This document shows positions 34,245-42,932 of a stretch of 64,000 nucleotides of DNA, piece after piece. The notes under the pieces are model-generated. The model made no database searches and was not told the DNA's origin. It worked only from the letters and a program-made list of their open reading frames with translations. The stretch covers positions 97,820-161,819 of the forward strand of contig NZ_PPDL01000004.1 in assembly GCF_002994655.1 (NCBI RefSeq). The letters are read 5' to 3'. The first letter of the stretch is position 1; every line of letters begins with the position of its first letter. Both the position numbers and the translations under genes were made by a program. Source of the DNA: Corynebacterium sp. 13CS0277. GTDB taxonomy: Bacteria > Actinomycetota > Actinomycetes > Mycobacteriales > Mycobacteriaceae.

Positions 34245-35591
34245 GTGACGAATTCTTCTCCTTCCTGTTCTGCTTCTTCTTCCTCCTCCTCTTCTTCCTC
34301 CCCGCCCGGGTCGGCACGCCGGTGGCGGCCCACCTTCGCCCTCGTCTTCGCTGCGGCGCTGGTCTCCGGGCTGGGGGATGGTCTCATCCCCATCGCCTTC
34401 GCCCTGCAAGCCCACCGGGTAGACCCGTCGGGGCGGGGGCTGACGATGGTGCTCATCGCCCTGTGGGCGGGACGCTTCGTCACCTCGCTGCTGGTGCGGA
34501 AACTGCCGCCGCCCACCCGCCCTGTGAGCTGGATGCTGGGCAGTGACCTGGTGCGGCTTCTCGCCCAGTGGGGCCTGGTCGCCTGGGTCGTGGTGCAGGG
34601 CGATTCGATTGCCGCGTTCGCCGTGTCGAGCTGCGTGTATGGCTGCGCCTCATCCTTCTTCGCGCCCGCCCGTTTCGGGTTGCTCTCCCAGGTGTTTGAC
34701 GATTCTCAGCGCACCCGCGTCAACGGCACCCTGTCGATGCTCGGCGATGTGCTCTTCATTGCAGGTCCGCTCATTGGTACGGCGGCGGTGCTCACCCTGG
34801 GGTTCCGCGCGGTGCTCATGATCGACGGTGCGACCTTCCTCCTGGCGATGCTGCTGGTGCTGCCGTTGTGGTCGGTGCGCACCGCCCCGCCGGCGCCCGC
34901 AGCATCCGAGACCACCACAGTGGACACCTCAGGGGACACTGCAGCGGACCCCGCCGCGGGGGAGCACGCGGCACCTGCTGCGGCGGTGGCTGCCAGCGCC
35001 GCCCCGACGTCGGCAGTGTTGCCGCGCTGGGTGCAGCTGGGGCTGGGCACCTGGCTGGTGGCTGCCCTCGTCAACGGGTTTTTGGGCAGTGCCGGCCCGA
35101 CGTGGATCATGAACACCTTCGACGAAAAAACGTGGGGCTTCATGGCCACTGCCTTGGCGGTGGGCTCCCTGGCGGGCAGTGCGGCGACGATCGCGAAAAT
35201 CCTCGACAAGGTGCCCTTCAGCACCCTGCAATTCCTCATGCTGCTCCTGCTTGCCGCGCAGGTGGTCGCCCTGGCTTTCTCCCCGGTGTTCGCGCTCATC
35301 ATGATCGTGGGTGCGGGCGCGTCGATGCTCATGACCTCCGCAGGCATTGCCTGGGACTCCTTGGGGCAGTCCCTCGGCAGTGAGGAACTGGTGCACCAGT
35401 TCGCCACAAAGGATCAGCTGGTGTTTACCGCCGGCACCCCGCTCGGCATGATTCTCTTCGCCCTCCTCGCCCAGCATGAGGCGATGGCCGCCGTGCTCTT
35501 GGCGGGTGTGCTTGGAGCAGCCGCGCTCGTGACTCGCCTCCCCGCCGCCCGCGCGCCCCGCACCGTGGACCTGGTGCCCACCGCGCACTAG
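34245..35591 (+). CDS. MFS transporter (MFS_3 type) with poly-Ser N-terminus
   Basis: A 448-residue transporter with 12 membrane segments in two halves joined by an Ala/Thr/Pro-rich loop of about 60 residues. The SSCVYGCASSFFAPARFG and FDDSQRTRVNG stretches are typical of the EntS/MFS_3 exporter branch. The substrate is unknown. The start is GTG with AAGGA just upstream; the first 25 residues are almost only Ser, Pro and Cys, encoded by a tcttcttcctcc-like tract that resembles the pyrimidine leaders seen elsewhere, but no later in-frame start precedes the first membrane segment. A hairpin follows. Confidence 0.8.
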   Translation: MTNSSPSCSASSSSSSSSSPPGSARRWRPTFALVFAAALVSGLGDGLIPIAFALQAHRVDPSGRGLTMVLIALWAGRFVTSLLVRKLPPPTRPVSWMLGSDLVRLLAQWGLVAWVVVQGDSIAAFAVSSCVYGCASSFFAPARFGLLSQVFDDSQRTRVNGTLSMLGDVLFIAGPLIGTAAVLTLGFRAVLMIDGATFLLAMLLVLPLWSVRTAPPAPAASETTTVDTSGDTAADPAAGEHAAPAAAVAASAAPTSAVLPRWVQLGLGTWLVAALVNGFLGSAGPTWIMNTFDEKTWGFMATALAVGSLAGSAATIAKILDKVPFSTLQFLMLLLLAAQVVALAFSPVFALIMIVGAGASMLMTSAGIAWDSLGQSLGSEELVHQFATKDQLVFTAGTPLGMILFALLAQHEAMAAVLLAGVLGAAALVTRLPAARAPRTVDLVPTAH

Positions 35592-35594
35592 CGG

Positions 35595-35629
35595 CGGGCG
35601 CGTCGCCGGGATGTCAGGTGACGCGCCCG
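35595..35629. terminator. Terminator between converging genes
   Basis: cgggcgcgtc pairs with gacgcgcccg around a 15-base loop, just after the MFS stop. Confidence 0.65.
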
Positions 35630-35665
35630 GGGTACCCCCGATTCGCGCACGAGGGGAGTTGCCGT

Positions 35666-35905
35666 TTATTCGCCCTGGTGGCTGTCGCGCTGCTGGTCTT
35701 GCCGTCGCCAGTAGATCATCAAGCCGGTGTAGCCGCCCAGTGGCACGAAGGCGTAGAACATATGCTCCCAGGCAAACGGCCGACCGTTGAGGAGAACATA
35801 GTCGGCGAACGGCACGCTCAGGCAGATGGCAATCCAGCCGAGGATGAGGGCAGTCCATGTGAATCTGGGCTGGCGGGTACGTGTCTTCTTCACCGTGTTT
35901 TCCAT
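35666..35905 (-). CDS. Small two-helix membrane protein
   Basis: A 79-residue protein with a basic N-terminus, two hydrophobic segments (about 16-35 and 45-65) and a charged tail (RRQDQQRDSHQGE). Family unknown. A GAGAGG directly before the ATG is too close for a normal ribosome binding site, so the start is uncertain. It stands alone between a terminator and an intergenic region of about 280 bases with no other gene. Confidence 0.5.
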   Translation of the reverse strand: MENTVKKTRTRQPRFTWTALILGWIAICLSVPFADYVLLNGRPFAWEHMFYAFVPLGGYTGLMIYWRRQDQQRDSHQGE

Positions 35906-36184
35906 CCTCTCGGATCGGGGTCTGTGCCCGCTGCGGTCGGTGGGTTCAGGCCACTGTAAGCGCAGTTCGGAGGTGGCGTCAACGGTTAAAGGAAAAAAGT
36001 TTCACCACATTGCGTAACCCGCATGCGTGCGTGGGTGCCTGTGCAGGTCCGCCGTGGGAGTGTCCGCGCGCGGGGTGGTTGAGTGTGCTGCGGGGTGTGA
36101 TGCACGCGTGGCCTGTGCCCAGCTGTGTGTGAGGGTGGAGCCCCGCTTCACGCACAGCGCTCACAACCCATTCGCGAGGTGCAC

Positions 36185-36805
36185 CTAGAATCCGTGATAC
36201 GTGGCATCCCGCTTGGCTTGCAGCCATCTCGCCCGCTCCGGCGAGGGAACAAACGCCCAGCGGGGAAACTCGGTCGCGCAAGGAACCGCCGTGATGAGCA
36301 CCAATCCGAGGAGCGCCGCCGGTGTCGCCCACGCCACCACATGTGCTACGGCGTGCGAAGCCTCCACCTGACCGGCGACGGTCACCGCCGCCAGTACTCC
36401 CTGCGCGACAAGGCCCACCCACGCCACGCCCCGCGCCACCGCGCGGGCCCACGGGGCGGCTGTGTTGCCGTGGGAGTAGCGAGAGTTCATCGTGAACAGT
36501 GCCGCGCCCGGCGCCAGGAGGAATACGCTCGGCAGCAGCCAGGGAGTCGACACGATGAGGGAGCTGATGTGCTCGCGGCCCTGCCACCACCAGTCGGCTG
36601 CGATATACACACAGCACAGCGCGATCGTCGCGTACGCGAAGACTGCCGGGTACGGAGGGTTGGCAGCACGCTCCAGGGCGTAGAGCTCCTCCGGGGAGTA
36701 AGCAGGCTCCGGCTGCGCCGCCGTCTGGTGGGGTGCTGCCTGCGAGTCCTGCGGGCGGCAGCCCGGGGGCGTGTGCGGGGTCGGGGATGTGGAAGGCGAC
36801 GGCAT
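36185..36805 (-). CDS. Membrane protein of unknown function
   Basis: A 206-residue protein with a Pro/Ser/Gln-rich disordered N-terminus (about 1-50), then four hydrophobic segments (about 53-72, 83-105, 120-145 and 150-175) and a charged C-terminal tail ending in DATYHGF. I do not recognise it. The minus-strand ATG is preceded by GAGGAGG-like purines at a distance of about 10 bases, acceptable as a ribosome binding site. No neighbour suggests a function. Confidence 0.6.
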   Translation of the reverse strand: MPSPSTSPTPHTPPGCRPQDSQAAPHQTAAQPEPAYSPEELYALERAANPPYPAVFAYATIALCCVYIAADWWWQGREHISSLIVSTPWLLPSVFLLAPGAALFTMNSRYSHGNTAAPWARAVARGVAWVGLVAQGVLAAVTVAGQVEASHAVAHVVAWATPAALLGLVLITAVPCATEFPRWAFVPSPERARWLQAKRDATYHGF

Positions 36806-36879
36806 GGTCGTGGCCTCCTCGAGGTCGGGCGGACAAGAAAAGGGGAGGTGCCCCCGATGCTACAACGACCACGACTCCC

Positions 36880-36929
36880 GGCGTCGGGATTCGCCCTGCA
36901 GGCTGGCGCCGGGATTCGCCCTGCAGGCT
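36880..36929. repeat. 25-bp tandem duplication
   Basis: Two units beginning ggcg(t/c)cgggattcgcc lie head to tail with one mismatch in 25 bases, in the gap between two minus-strand genes. Confidence 0.9.
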
Positions 36930-36963
36930 CAGGCCCGTGACCCGACGTGTATGACCCCGGGCG

Positions 36964-37086
36964 TTACAGTGCGGAGCTCAGCTCCAGGGACAGCATCCCG
37001 CCGGGCAGCTCGCTGATAAGCGCGAGCCCGAAAATCACCGCGTGGATGGCGTAGCCGAACAGTCCGAAAACAATGTCTCCAATCAT
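36964..37086 (-). CDS. 40-residue membrane peptide
   Basis: A short frame too small for ordinary gene calling: starts MIGDIVFGLFGYAIHAVIFG and continues with a conserved-looking ELPGG stretch. Residues 5-24 form one hydrophobic helix. TACAAT on the minus strand ends 8 bases before the ATG, so it could be a leaderless small-protein gene. The function is unknown; the case rests on the promoter and the clean helix, and chance cannot be excluded. Confidence 0.4.
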   Translation of the reverse strand: MIGDIVFGLFGYAIHAVIFGLALISELPGGMLSLELSSAL

Positions 37087-37094
37087 GAGCGAAG

Positions 37095-37100
37095 ATTGTA
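37095..37100 (-). promoter_or_regulatory. -10 element before the 40-residue peptide
   Basis: TACAAT on the minus strand, 8 bases before the ATG, lying between the end of hpaI and the small frame. Confidence 0.35.
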
Positions 37101-37122
37101 GCGCCCCGCCCGCCACCGGCAC

Positions 37123-37908
37123 CTATCCGCGCTGCTGCCCCCGCGCCCGGGTGGCCTCGACGAGCTGGGTGGTGCTCCGTGCGAGGAGCTGCACATCAGC
37201 GCCGACGGCGATGAAGTCCGCACCGGCCGCCAGGTAGTGCTCCTGCTGGGCGGGGGCGAAGGCGTTGACGCCGACCGGGATGCCGACCGCGTGGGCGGCG
37301 GCAATGGCGCGTTCCACGGCGGCGATGACCTCCGGATGGTCCTGCTGGCCAATGAACCCCATATCGGCGGCCAAGTCCGCGGGGCCAATAAACACGGCAT
37401 CAACGCCGTCCGTCGCGGCAATCGCGTGGGCGTTCCGGACCGCCTCCGCGGACTCAATCTGCACCGTGAGGCTCACCGTGTCGGACGCGTGCTGCAGGTA
37501 GTTCGGCACCCGGTTCCACCGGGAGGAGCGCGCCAGCGCGCTGCCGACACCGCGCACCCCGCGCGGCGGGTAGTGCATGGCGGCCACGGCTTGGGCGGCG
37601 GCATCCGGGGTGTGCACCATCGGCACCATGATGTTCTGCGCCCCCAGATCCAAGTACTGCTTGATGAGCGCGGTGTCGAGCACCGGCACCCGCACCACCG
37701 GCGCCACATCGCTCGCGGCGATGGTGCGCAGCATCCCAAGGATGGATTCCAGTCCAATGGGCGAGTGCTCCCCGTCGACAAGAACCCAGTCGCAGCCGGA
37801 GCCGGCGACGAGTTCCGCGCAGGTCGCCGACCCGCTGCACACCCACAGGCCCACCTGGGGAGTGCGTGCGCTGCGGAGACGCTCGTGGAAAGTTAGTGGA
37901 AGCTGCAT
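37123..37908 (-). CDS. hpaI: 4-hydroxy-2-oxoheptanedioate aldolase HpaI
   Basis: A 261-residue class II aldolase that cleaves 4-hydroxy-2-oxoheptane-1,7-dioate to pyruvate and succinic semialdehyde, the last step of homoprotocatechuate degradation. The HpcH/HpaI signature is complete: H48 in DGEHSP, R73 in VVRVP, metal ligands E152 in QIESAEA and D178 in GPADLA. The start overlaps the end of hpaH by 16 bases, so the two are coupled. Last gene of the minus-strand series. Confidence 0.93.
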   Translation of the reverse strand: MQLPLTFHERLRSARTPQVGLWVCSGSATCAELVAGSGCDWVLVDGEHSPIGLESILGMLRTIAASDVAPVVRVPVLDTALIKQYLDLGAQNIMVPMVHTPDAAAQAVAAMHYPPRGVRGVGSALARSSRWNRVPNYLQHASDTVSLTVQIESAEAVRNAHAIAATDGVDAVFIGPADLAADMGFIGQQDHPEVIAAVERAIAAAHAVGIPVGVNAFAPAQQEHYLAAGADFIAVGADVQLLARSTTQLVEATRARGQQRG

Positions 37909-38678
37909 GAGATCACTCCAAGGTCGTGGAAGTCGGCGTAGACACTATCGCCCGGATACACCCACATGGGACGGGTAAAGGAGCCTGCGAGGATGATGTC
38001 GCCGGCGCGCAAGGAATCACCGTGGGGGTGCAGCTTGTTGGCCAGCCACGCGACCCCCATCGCCGGGTGCCCCAGCACCGCCGCCGACACCCCGGATTCC
38101 TCAATCGTTTCGTTGCGGTACAGGCAGGCGGACACCCACCGCAGATCCACCGCATCGGGGGCCACCGGCCGCCCCCCAAGCACCATCGCCCCCATCGCCG
38201 CATTATCCGCAATCGTATCGACGATTGTGCGGCCCTCCATCTCCACGCGGGAGGAGAGGATCTCCAGCGCGGGCACCACATAGTCGGTTGCCCGCAGCAC
38301 ATCGAACTGGGTGACATGCGGGCCAGAAAGGTCGTCTTTCAGCACGAACGCCAACTCGACCTCGATGCGCACGCCCGTGAACTGGGCGTGCTCAATTGCG
38401 GCCCCGGACTCGAACACCATGTCATCGAAGATGGCCCCATAGTCGGGCTCGGTGATGCCAGTCGCCACCTGCATCACCTTGGAGGTCAGCCCAATTTTGC
38501 GGCCCACCAGCCGGCGGCCGGCGGCCTCGCCGCGGGCGCGCCAGGTGTTCTGGACGGCGTAGGAGTCCTCCACCGTCATCTCCGGGTAGCGGGCGGTGAG
38601 CAGCGGCACCATGGTGCGGGTGTTCTCGGCGTGGTGGAGTTCGTCCGCGATCGCGGTGATGGTGTCCTGGTCCAGCAT
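37893..38678 (-). CDS. hpaH: 2-oxo-hept-4-ene-1,7-dioate hydratase HpaH
   Basis: A 261-residue hydratase of the MhpD/HpcG family that adds water to 2-oxohept-4-enedioate to give 4-hydroxy-2-oxoheptanedioate. Visible family stretches are GRKIGLTSKVMQ, GITEPDYGAIFDDM, the metal-binding EVELAFVL and GSFTRPMWVYPGD near the C-terminus. GGAGG lies four to five bases before the ATG. A purine-rich plus-strand stretch (pyrimidine in the transcript) precedes the ribosome binding site, and hpaD lies 280 bases upstream. Confidence 0.93.
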   Translation of the reverse strand: MLDQDTITAIADELHHAENTRTMVPLLTARYPEMTVEDSYAVQNTWRARGEAAGRRLVGRKIGLTSKVMQVATGITEPDYGAIFDDMVFESGAAIEHAQFTGVRIEVELAFVLKDDLSGPHVTQFDVLRATDYVVPALEILSSRVEMEGRTIVDTIADNAAMGAMVLGGRPVAPDAVDLRWVSACLYRNETIEESGVSAAVLGHPAMGVAWLANKLHPHGDSLRAGDIILAGSFTRPMWVYPGDSVYADFHDLGVISCSFH

Positions 38679-38689
38679 GTGGCCTCCAA

Positions 38690-38798
38690 GGCAAAGGGGG
38701 AATAGGGGAATAGAAGGAAAAGAGGGGAATGGGAAAGGAGCGGGGATGGTGAGGGGATGAGGGGAGAGGTAGAGAAGCAGGAGGGGAATCGGACGGTG
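38690..38798 (-). promoter_or_regulatory. Pyrimidine-rich leader of hpaH
   Basis: On the minus strand about 110 bases before hpaH are almost only C and T, with hardly any G, ending just before GGAGG. It is one of a series of such leaders in the window. Confidence 0.5.
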
Positions 38799-38958
38799 TG
38801 GCCAGCGCTGTGACCAGCCAGTCGGCGGCGCCGGACTGGCGGGGTGAGCGGATGGGGTGGGTGCGCTCACCCACCGTCGCGCTGTGGTGCCCTGCTGCAG
38901 CACCGCACCTCAGCTCGCCGCACCACACCCCACCCTGTGTTGGTGCCCGTGGGACAGG

Positions 38959-40068
38959 CTAGAGCTGGTGGCCCAGCTTGAACTCGCCCTGCTTCCACTC
39001 CGGCATCGGCTGCTCATCATCCTTGCGGGTGTAGGAGAAGCCATCGGCACCAATGGTCGCCTCCAACTCGGACGCATCCGTGCGGGCGACCAACGGCACC
39101 AGGTTGCGATCGAGGTCCAGCACCCGGGACGCGTCGGTGTACCAGCTCGGCACCACCGGGGTGCCCCACCAGTCACGCCGCTGATTGTCGTGCACATCCC
39201 AGGTCACCACCGGGTTGTCCGGGTCGCCGGTGTAGTAGTCCTGGGTGTAGATCTCCACGCGGTGCCCGTCCGGGTCCCGCAGGTACAGGTAGAAAGCATT
39301 GGACACGCCGTGTCGGCCGGGGCCGCGCTCAATGTGGTCGCTCATCCGCAGCGCGCCCAGCTTGTCGCAGATCGCCAAAATGTTGTGCTTCTCGTGGGTC
39401 GCGAACGCCACGTGGTGCATGCGGGGACCATCGCCACCGGTCATGGCGGTGTCGTGCACCGTCGGCTTGCGGCGCATCCACGCCGCGTACACGGTGCCCT
39501 CCTCGTCACGAATGTCCTCGGTGATGCGGAACCCGAGGTCCTCCATGTATTCGACCGCGACCGGCACGTCCGGGGTCACCTGGTTGAAGTGGTCGAGCCG
39601 CACCAGCGCGCCCGGGGTGTAGCGGTCGTACGCCCAGCACAGGCGATCCACGTGGGTGACGTCGTGGAAGAACTCGTAGGGGAAACCCAGGGGGTCTTGC
39701 ACCCGCACCGAGTCGCCGATGCCGAGCTCGAAACCGTTCGGGTTGCGCTCCACGCGGCAGCCGCGCGCCCGGTAGAACTCTTCCGCCCGGTCGAGGTCCT
39801 CCGGCGTGCGGACCCGGTAGGAGAAGATCCCGACGGCCGGGGTGTCGCCCCGTCGGAGCACCAGGTTGTGGTGGATGAATTCCTCCATGCTGCGCAGGTA
39901 GATGGCGTCCTCGGTTTCTGCGGTGACGACGAGGTCGAGGACGTCGACGTAGAAGTCGCGGGAGGCCTGGAGGTCGGTGACGACGAGCTCCATGTACGCG
40001 CAGCGCAGCACGTCCGGCGGGGTGGGCTGGGCATCCTGGCGCGGGGCGGTGGTGGCGGTGGTGGTCAT
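38959..40068 (-). CDS. hpaD: Homoprotocatechuate 2,3-dioxygenase HpaD
   Basis: A 369-residue extradiol dioxygenase that opens the ring of 3,4-dihydroxyphenylacetate between carbons 2 and 3. It is of the type I (vicinal oxygen chelate) kind known from Brevibacterium and Arthrobacter, not the LigB type of E. coli. The metal ligands are H160 in RLDHFNQV, a histidine of MHHVAF (218/219) and E272 in HRVEIYTQDY. The C-terminal PEWKQGEFKLG tail is also seen in those enzymes. AAAGG lies eight bases before the ATG, behind a long pyrimidine-rich leader. Confidence 0.95.
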   Translation of the reverse strand: MTTTATTAPRQDAQPTPPDVLRCAYMELVVTDLQASRDFYVDVLDLVVTAETEDAIYLRSMEEFIHHNLVLRRGDTPAVGIFSYRVRTPEDLDRAEEFYRARGCRVERNPNGFELGIGDSVRVQDPLGFPYEFFHDVTHVDRLCWAYDRYTPGALVRLDHFNQVTPDVPVAVEYMEDLGFRITEDIRDEEGTVYAAWMRRKPTVHDTAMTGGDGPRMHHVAFATHEKHNILAICDKLGALRMSDHIERGPGRHGVSNAFYLYLRDPDGHRVEIYTQDYYTGDPDNPVVTWDVHDNQRRDWWGTPVVPSWYTDASRVLDLDRNLVPLVARTDASELEATIGADGFSYTRKDDEQPMPEWKQGEFKLGHQL

Positions 40069-40557
40069 GGCGGGGACCTTTCGGTGGGAGAAGAGGGGAA
40101 AGAAGATGAGGGAGAAAAGAAAAGCGAAGAAGAGAGACGAGGAACGAAAAGGAACGAAGACGCAGCCGGGTCACAACGTCAGCGCGAAAAAGGGGAGAGA
40201 CGACACCGCGGGCGAGGCGTCAGCGGCGGGAACGCAACGACCATGCGGGGTCGTGGAGGGGTGGTGGTGTCGCAGGTGTTGTCGCTGTGGCAGTGCGGTG
40301 GTGCACCGCTGGGGCGCACGGGCACCGCAGCCTGGAGGGCGCATCCCTGCAGGTGCCCAGCCCCTGGGACCCCCAGCCCCGGCACGGCCCCGTGCCTGCA
40401 GGGGCCGCCCACCGCGGGCAGGGTGCTGGGCTGCCTACCTGGGTGTCGGCTGTGTGGGTACCGCTGTGACAGCAGCTGCGCTGCCGGGTGGCGGTGGGGT
40501 GGTGCGGCGGCGCTGGCGCAGGGAGCCTGCTGGGTGGGGGCCTGCCGCGGGGAGTGC
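40069..40557. other. Gap between hpaE and hpaD with pyrimidine-rich leader
   Basis: 40083-40170 is nearly pure purine on the plus strand, so the hpaD leader is C/T-rich. At 40381-40396 ggcacg pairs with cgtgcc, and ccctgcagg (40345) faces cctgcaggg (40395), which may weakly terminate the hpaE transcript. No gene is seen. Confidence 0.5.
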
Positions 40558-42069
40558 TTAGGCCTTGCCGAAGACGGGGTTGTGGACCTCGCCGAGGGTG
40601 ATGTGGACGGCCTGCTGGTCGGTGTAGAAGTCGATGGAGCGGTAGCCGCCCTCGTGGCCCAGGCCGGAGGCTTTCACCCCACCGAAGGGGGTGCGCAGGT
40701 CACGCACGTTGTTGGAGTTCAGCCACACCATGCCGGCCTCAATGTTCTGGGCGAAGTTGTGGGCGCGCTTGAGATCCGAGGTCCACACGTAGGCGGCGAG
40801 CCCGTAGCGGGTGTTGTTCGCCAACTCCAGGGCTTCCTCGTCGCTATCGAAGGGGGTGATGGCGACGACGGGGCCGAAGATTTCCTCCTGGAAGATCCGG
40901 GCGTCCGGGGCGACGTCGGCGAAGACGGTGGGGGCGACGAAGTTGCCGGTGTCGAAGCCTTCGGGCCGGCCACCGCCGGCAACGAGCCGACCTTCGGTCT
41001 TGCCGATGTCGATGTAGCTCATGACCTTGGCGTAGTGCTCCGGGTGGACGAGCGCGCCGACTTCGGTGCTGGGGTCGCTCGGGAGGCCGACCTTCACCCG
41101 AGCAGCCTGGGCGGCGTAGCGCTCGACGAACTCGTCGTAGATGGCGCGCTCGACGAGGATGCGGGAGCCGGCGGTGCAGCGCTCCCCGTTGAGGGAGAAC
41201 ACGCCGAAGATGGTGGCGTTGATGGCCTCGTCGAGGTCGGCGTCGGCGAAGACGATGGCGGGAGACTTGCCACCCAACTCCATCGACAGCCCCTTGAGAT
41301 AGGGGGCGGCGTTGCCGAAGATGATCTGCCCGGTGCGGGACTCACCGGTGAAGGAAATGAGCGGCACCTCAGGGTGCTTGACCAGCGCGTCGCCGGCGGT
41401 CTCCCCGAAGCCGTTGACGAGGTTAAACACGCCCTCCGGCAGGCCTGCTTCCTCAAAGATGCCGGCCCACAGGGACGCCGACAGGGGGGTGAACTCCGCG
41501 GGCTTGAGGACCACCGTGTTACCGGTGGCGATCGCCGGCGCGAGCTTCCAGCTCTCCAGCATGAACGGCGTATTCCAGGGGGTGATGAGCCCCGCCACGC
41601 CGATCGGCTTGCGGTTGACGTAGTTGACCTGCCGGCCCGGCACCTTAAACGCATCGTCGGTTTGGGCGACGATGAGGTCGGCGAAGAAGCGGAAGTTTTC
41701 CGCCGCGCGGCGCGCCTGCCCCAGCGCCTGCGTGATCGGCAGGCCCGAGTCGAAGGACTCCATCTCCGCGAGGTCCTGGTCGCGGGATTCCACAATGTCG
41801 GCGATGCGGTGCAGCACCCGGGCGCGCTCCCGGGGGAGCATCCGCGGCCACGGCCCTGAAGTAAACGCGCGGCGGGCGGCCTCCACCGCGGCATCGATGT
41901 CGGCCTTCGTGCCGGAGGCGGCGAGAATGTACGGCTCGTTCGTCACCGGGTCCAGCACCTCGAAGGTGCCGCCGTCGACCGAGTCGACGAACTGGCCGCC
42001 AATGTAGTGCTGGATCCGCTCCGGCATCCACGGGCTCGTCGGGCGGGTGGTGGCAGGGGATGTGGTCAT
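40558..42069 (-). CDS. hpaE: 5-carboxymethyl-2-hydroxymuconate semialdehyde dehydrogenase HpaE
   Basis: A 503-residue NAD-dependent aldehyde dehydrogenase that oxidises the ring-cleavage semialdehyde to 5-carboxymethyl-2-hydroxymuconate. N166 in TPWNTPF, E264 in MELGGKSP and the nucleophile C298 in NGERCTAG are in place, and the sequence is of the HpaE/betaine-aldehyde branch. AGGAG lies five bases before the ATG. It is 34 bases downstream of the GntR regulator gene, so they are probably co-transcribed. The HpaE name rests on context with hpaD. Confidence 0.92.
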   Translation of the reverse strand: MTTSPATTRPTSPWMPERIQHYIGGQFVDSVDGGTFEVLDPVTNEPYILAASGTKADIDAAVEAARRAFTSGPWPRMLPRERARVLHRIADIVESRDQDLAEMESFDSGLPITQALGQARRAAENFRFFADLIVAQTDDAFKVPGRQVNYVNRKPIGVAGLITPWNTPFMLESWKLAPAIATGNTVVLKPAEFTPLSASLWAGIFEEAGLPEGVFNLVNGFGETAGDALVKHPEVPLISFTGESRTGQIIFGNAAPYLKGLSMELGGKSPAIVFADADLDEAINATIFGVFSLNGERCTAGSRILVERAIYDEFVERYAAQAARVKVGLPSDPSTEVGALVHPEHYAKVMSYIDIGKTEGRLVAGGGRPEGFDTGNFVAPTVFADVAPDARIFQEEIFGPVVAITPFDSDEEALELANNTRYGLAAYVWTSDLKRAHNFAQNIEAGMVWLNSNNVRDLRTPFGGVKASGLGHEGGYRSIDFYTDQQAVHITLGEVHNPVFGKA

Positions 42070-42103
42070 GGGGTCTCCTGGGAAGGTCAGGGGCCGGCGC
42101 GGG

Positions 42104-42790
42104 TCACGTGCCGGCGGTGAAAGGTTCTGTTTCCCCCTGGCTGGGGTGCGCCAGGGAGTTGAGGTAGCTGGACAGTGTGCGGTGCCGATGCTCCCGCGCC
42201 ACTTTTTCGATGTAGTCCCCATCCGCCTGGATGCGGATGAGGGTGAGGATGCGTTCGTGCTCCCGCACCGACTCGGCGGCCCGGTTCGGCACAAACGCGA
42301 AGGTGGATTCCCGCAGGTAGCTCAGCCGCTGCCAGTCGGATTCCACGAGCTCCACCAGGCGGGCGTTCGGGCAGGCCGCGAACAGGGTGTGGTGGAAGCG
42401 GTAGTTGAGGTCGGTGAACGCGCTGGGATCAAAATCGGCCAGCAGGGCCGCCATCTCCCCGTTGAGCGCCTCGGCCTCCGCGAGCTGCTCGGCGTCGAGG
42501 TGCGGTGCCGCGAGCGCGGTGGCCGCGCCCTCGAGGACCCCGATGGTGTACATGCAGTCGAGGTAGTCGGAGCGGTCCACCATCGCCACGCGGGCGCCGA
42601 CGTTGCGCTCGTATTCGATGAGGCCCTCGGCCTCCAACTGGCGCAGCGCCTCCCGGATCGGCACCACCGAGGTGTTCAGCGCCTCCGCGAGCGGGGCGAG
42701 GACGATGCGGTGGCCGGGGGCGAAGTGCCCGCTGGTGATCTTCTCTTTGATCAGCTGGTAGGCCAGTTCAGTTTTGCTCACGCCGGTCAT
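42104..42790 (-). CDS. GntR-family regulator (FCD/FadR subfamily)
   Basis: A 228-residue regulator. Residues 1-72 form the winged helix (the PLAEALNTSVVPIREALRQL stretch is the GntR signature) and residues 80-220 the all-helical FCD ligand domain with the metal-binding pattern of Asp and His residues (D at DLNYRFHH, H at REHRHR). It probably senses an aromatic acid or pathway intermediate and controls the surrounding hpa genes. Operator-like palindromes with a GTATA core occur in the divergent region 44.5-44.95 kb. AGGAAG lies six bases before the ATG. Confidence 0.9.
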   Translation of the reverse strand: MTGVSKTELAYQLIKEKITSGHFAPGHRIVLAPLAEALNTSVVPIREALRQLEAEGLIEYERNVGARVAMVDRSDYLDCMYTIGVLEGAATALAAPHLDAEQLAEAEALNGEMAALLADFDPSAFTDLNYRFHHTLFAACPNARLVELVESDWQRLSYLRESTFAFVPNRAAESVREHERILTLIRIQADGDYIEKVAREHRHRTLSSYLNSLAHPSQGETEPFTAGT

Positions 42791-42932
42791 GGTGCTTCTT
42801 CCTGTCTCTCCCACCCCACAGTGGTCGCGGTCCCACGCACCGGGTGGTGGGCTGGGGCGCGGTGGGTGACATGTGGGGTGTGTGGTGTGGGTGCGGTGAG
42901 GATGAGCGGTGGTGGCCGGCGCGTGGCGCGCC

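Noticed and set aside
38857..41859. 1000-codon open frame antisense to hpaD and hpaE
   Set aside because: It runs across two well-supported genes and the gap between them, has a composition typical of antisense frames in GC-rich DNA, and shows no recognisable domain.
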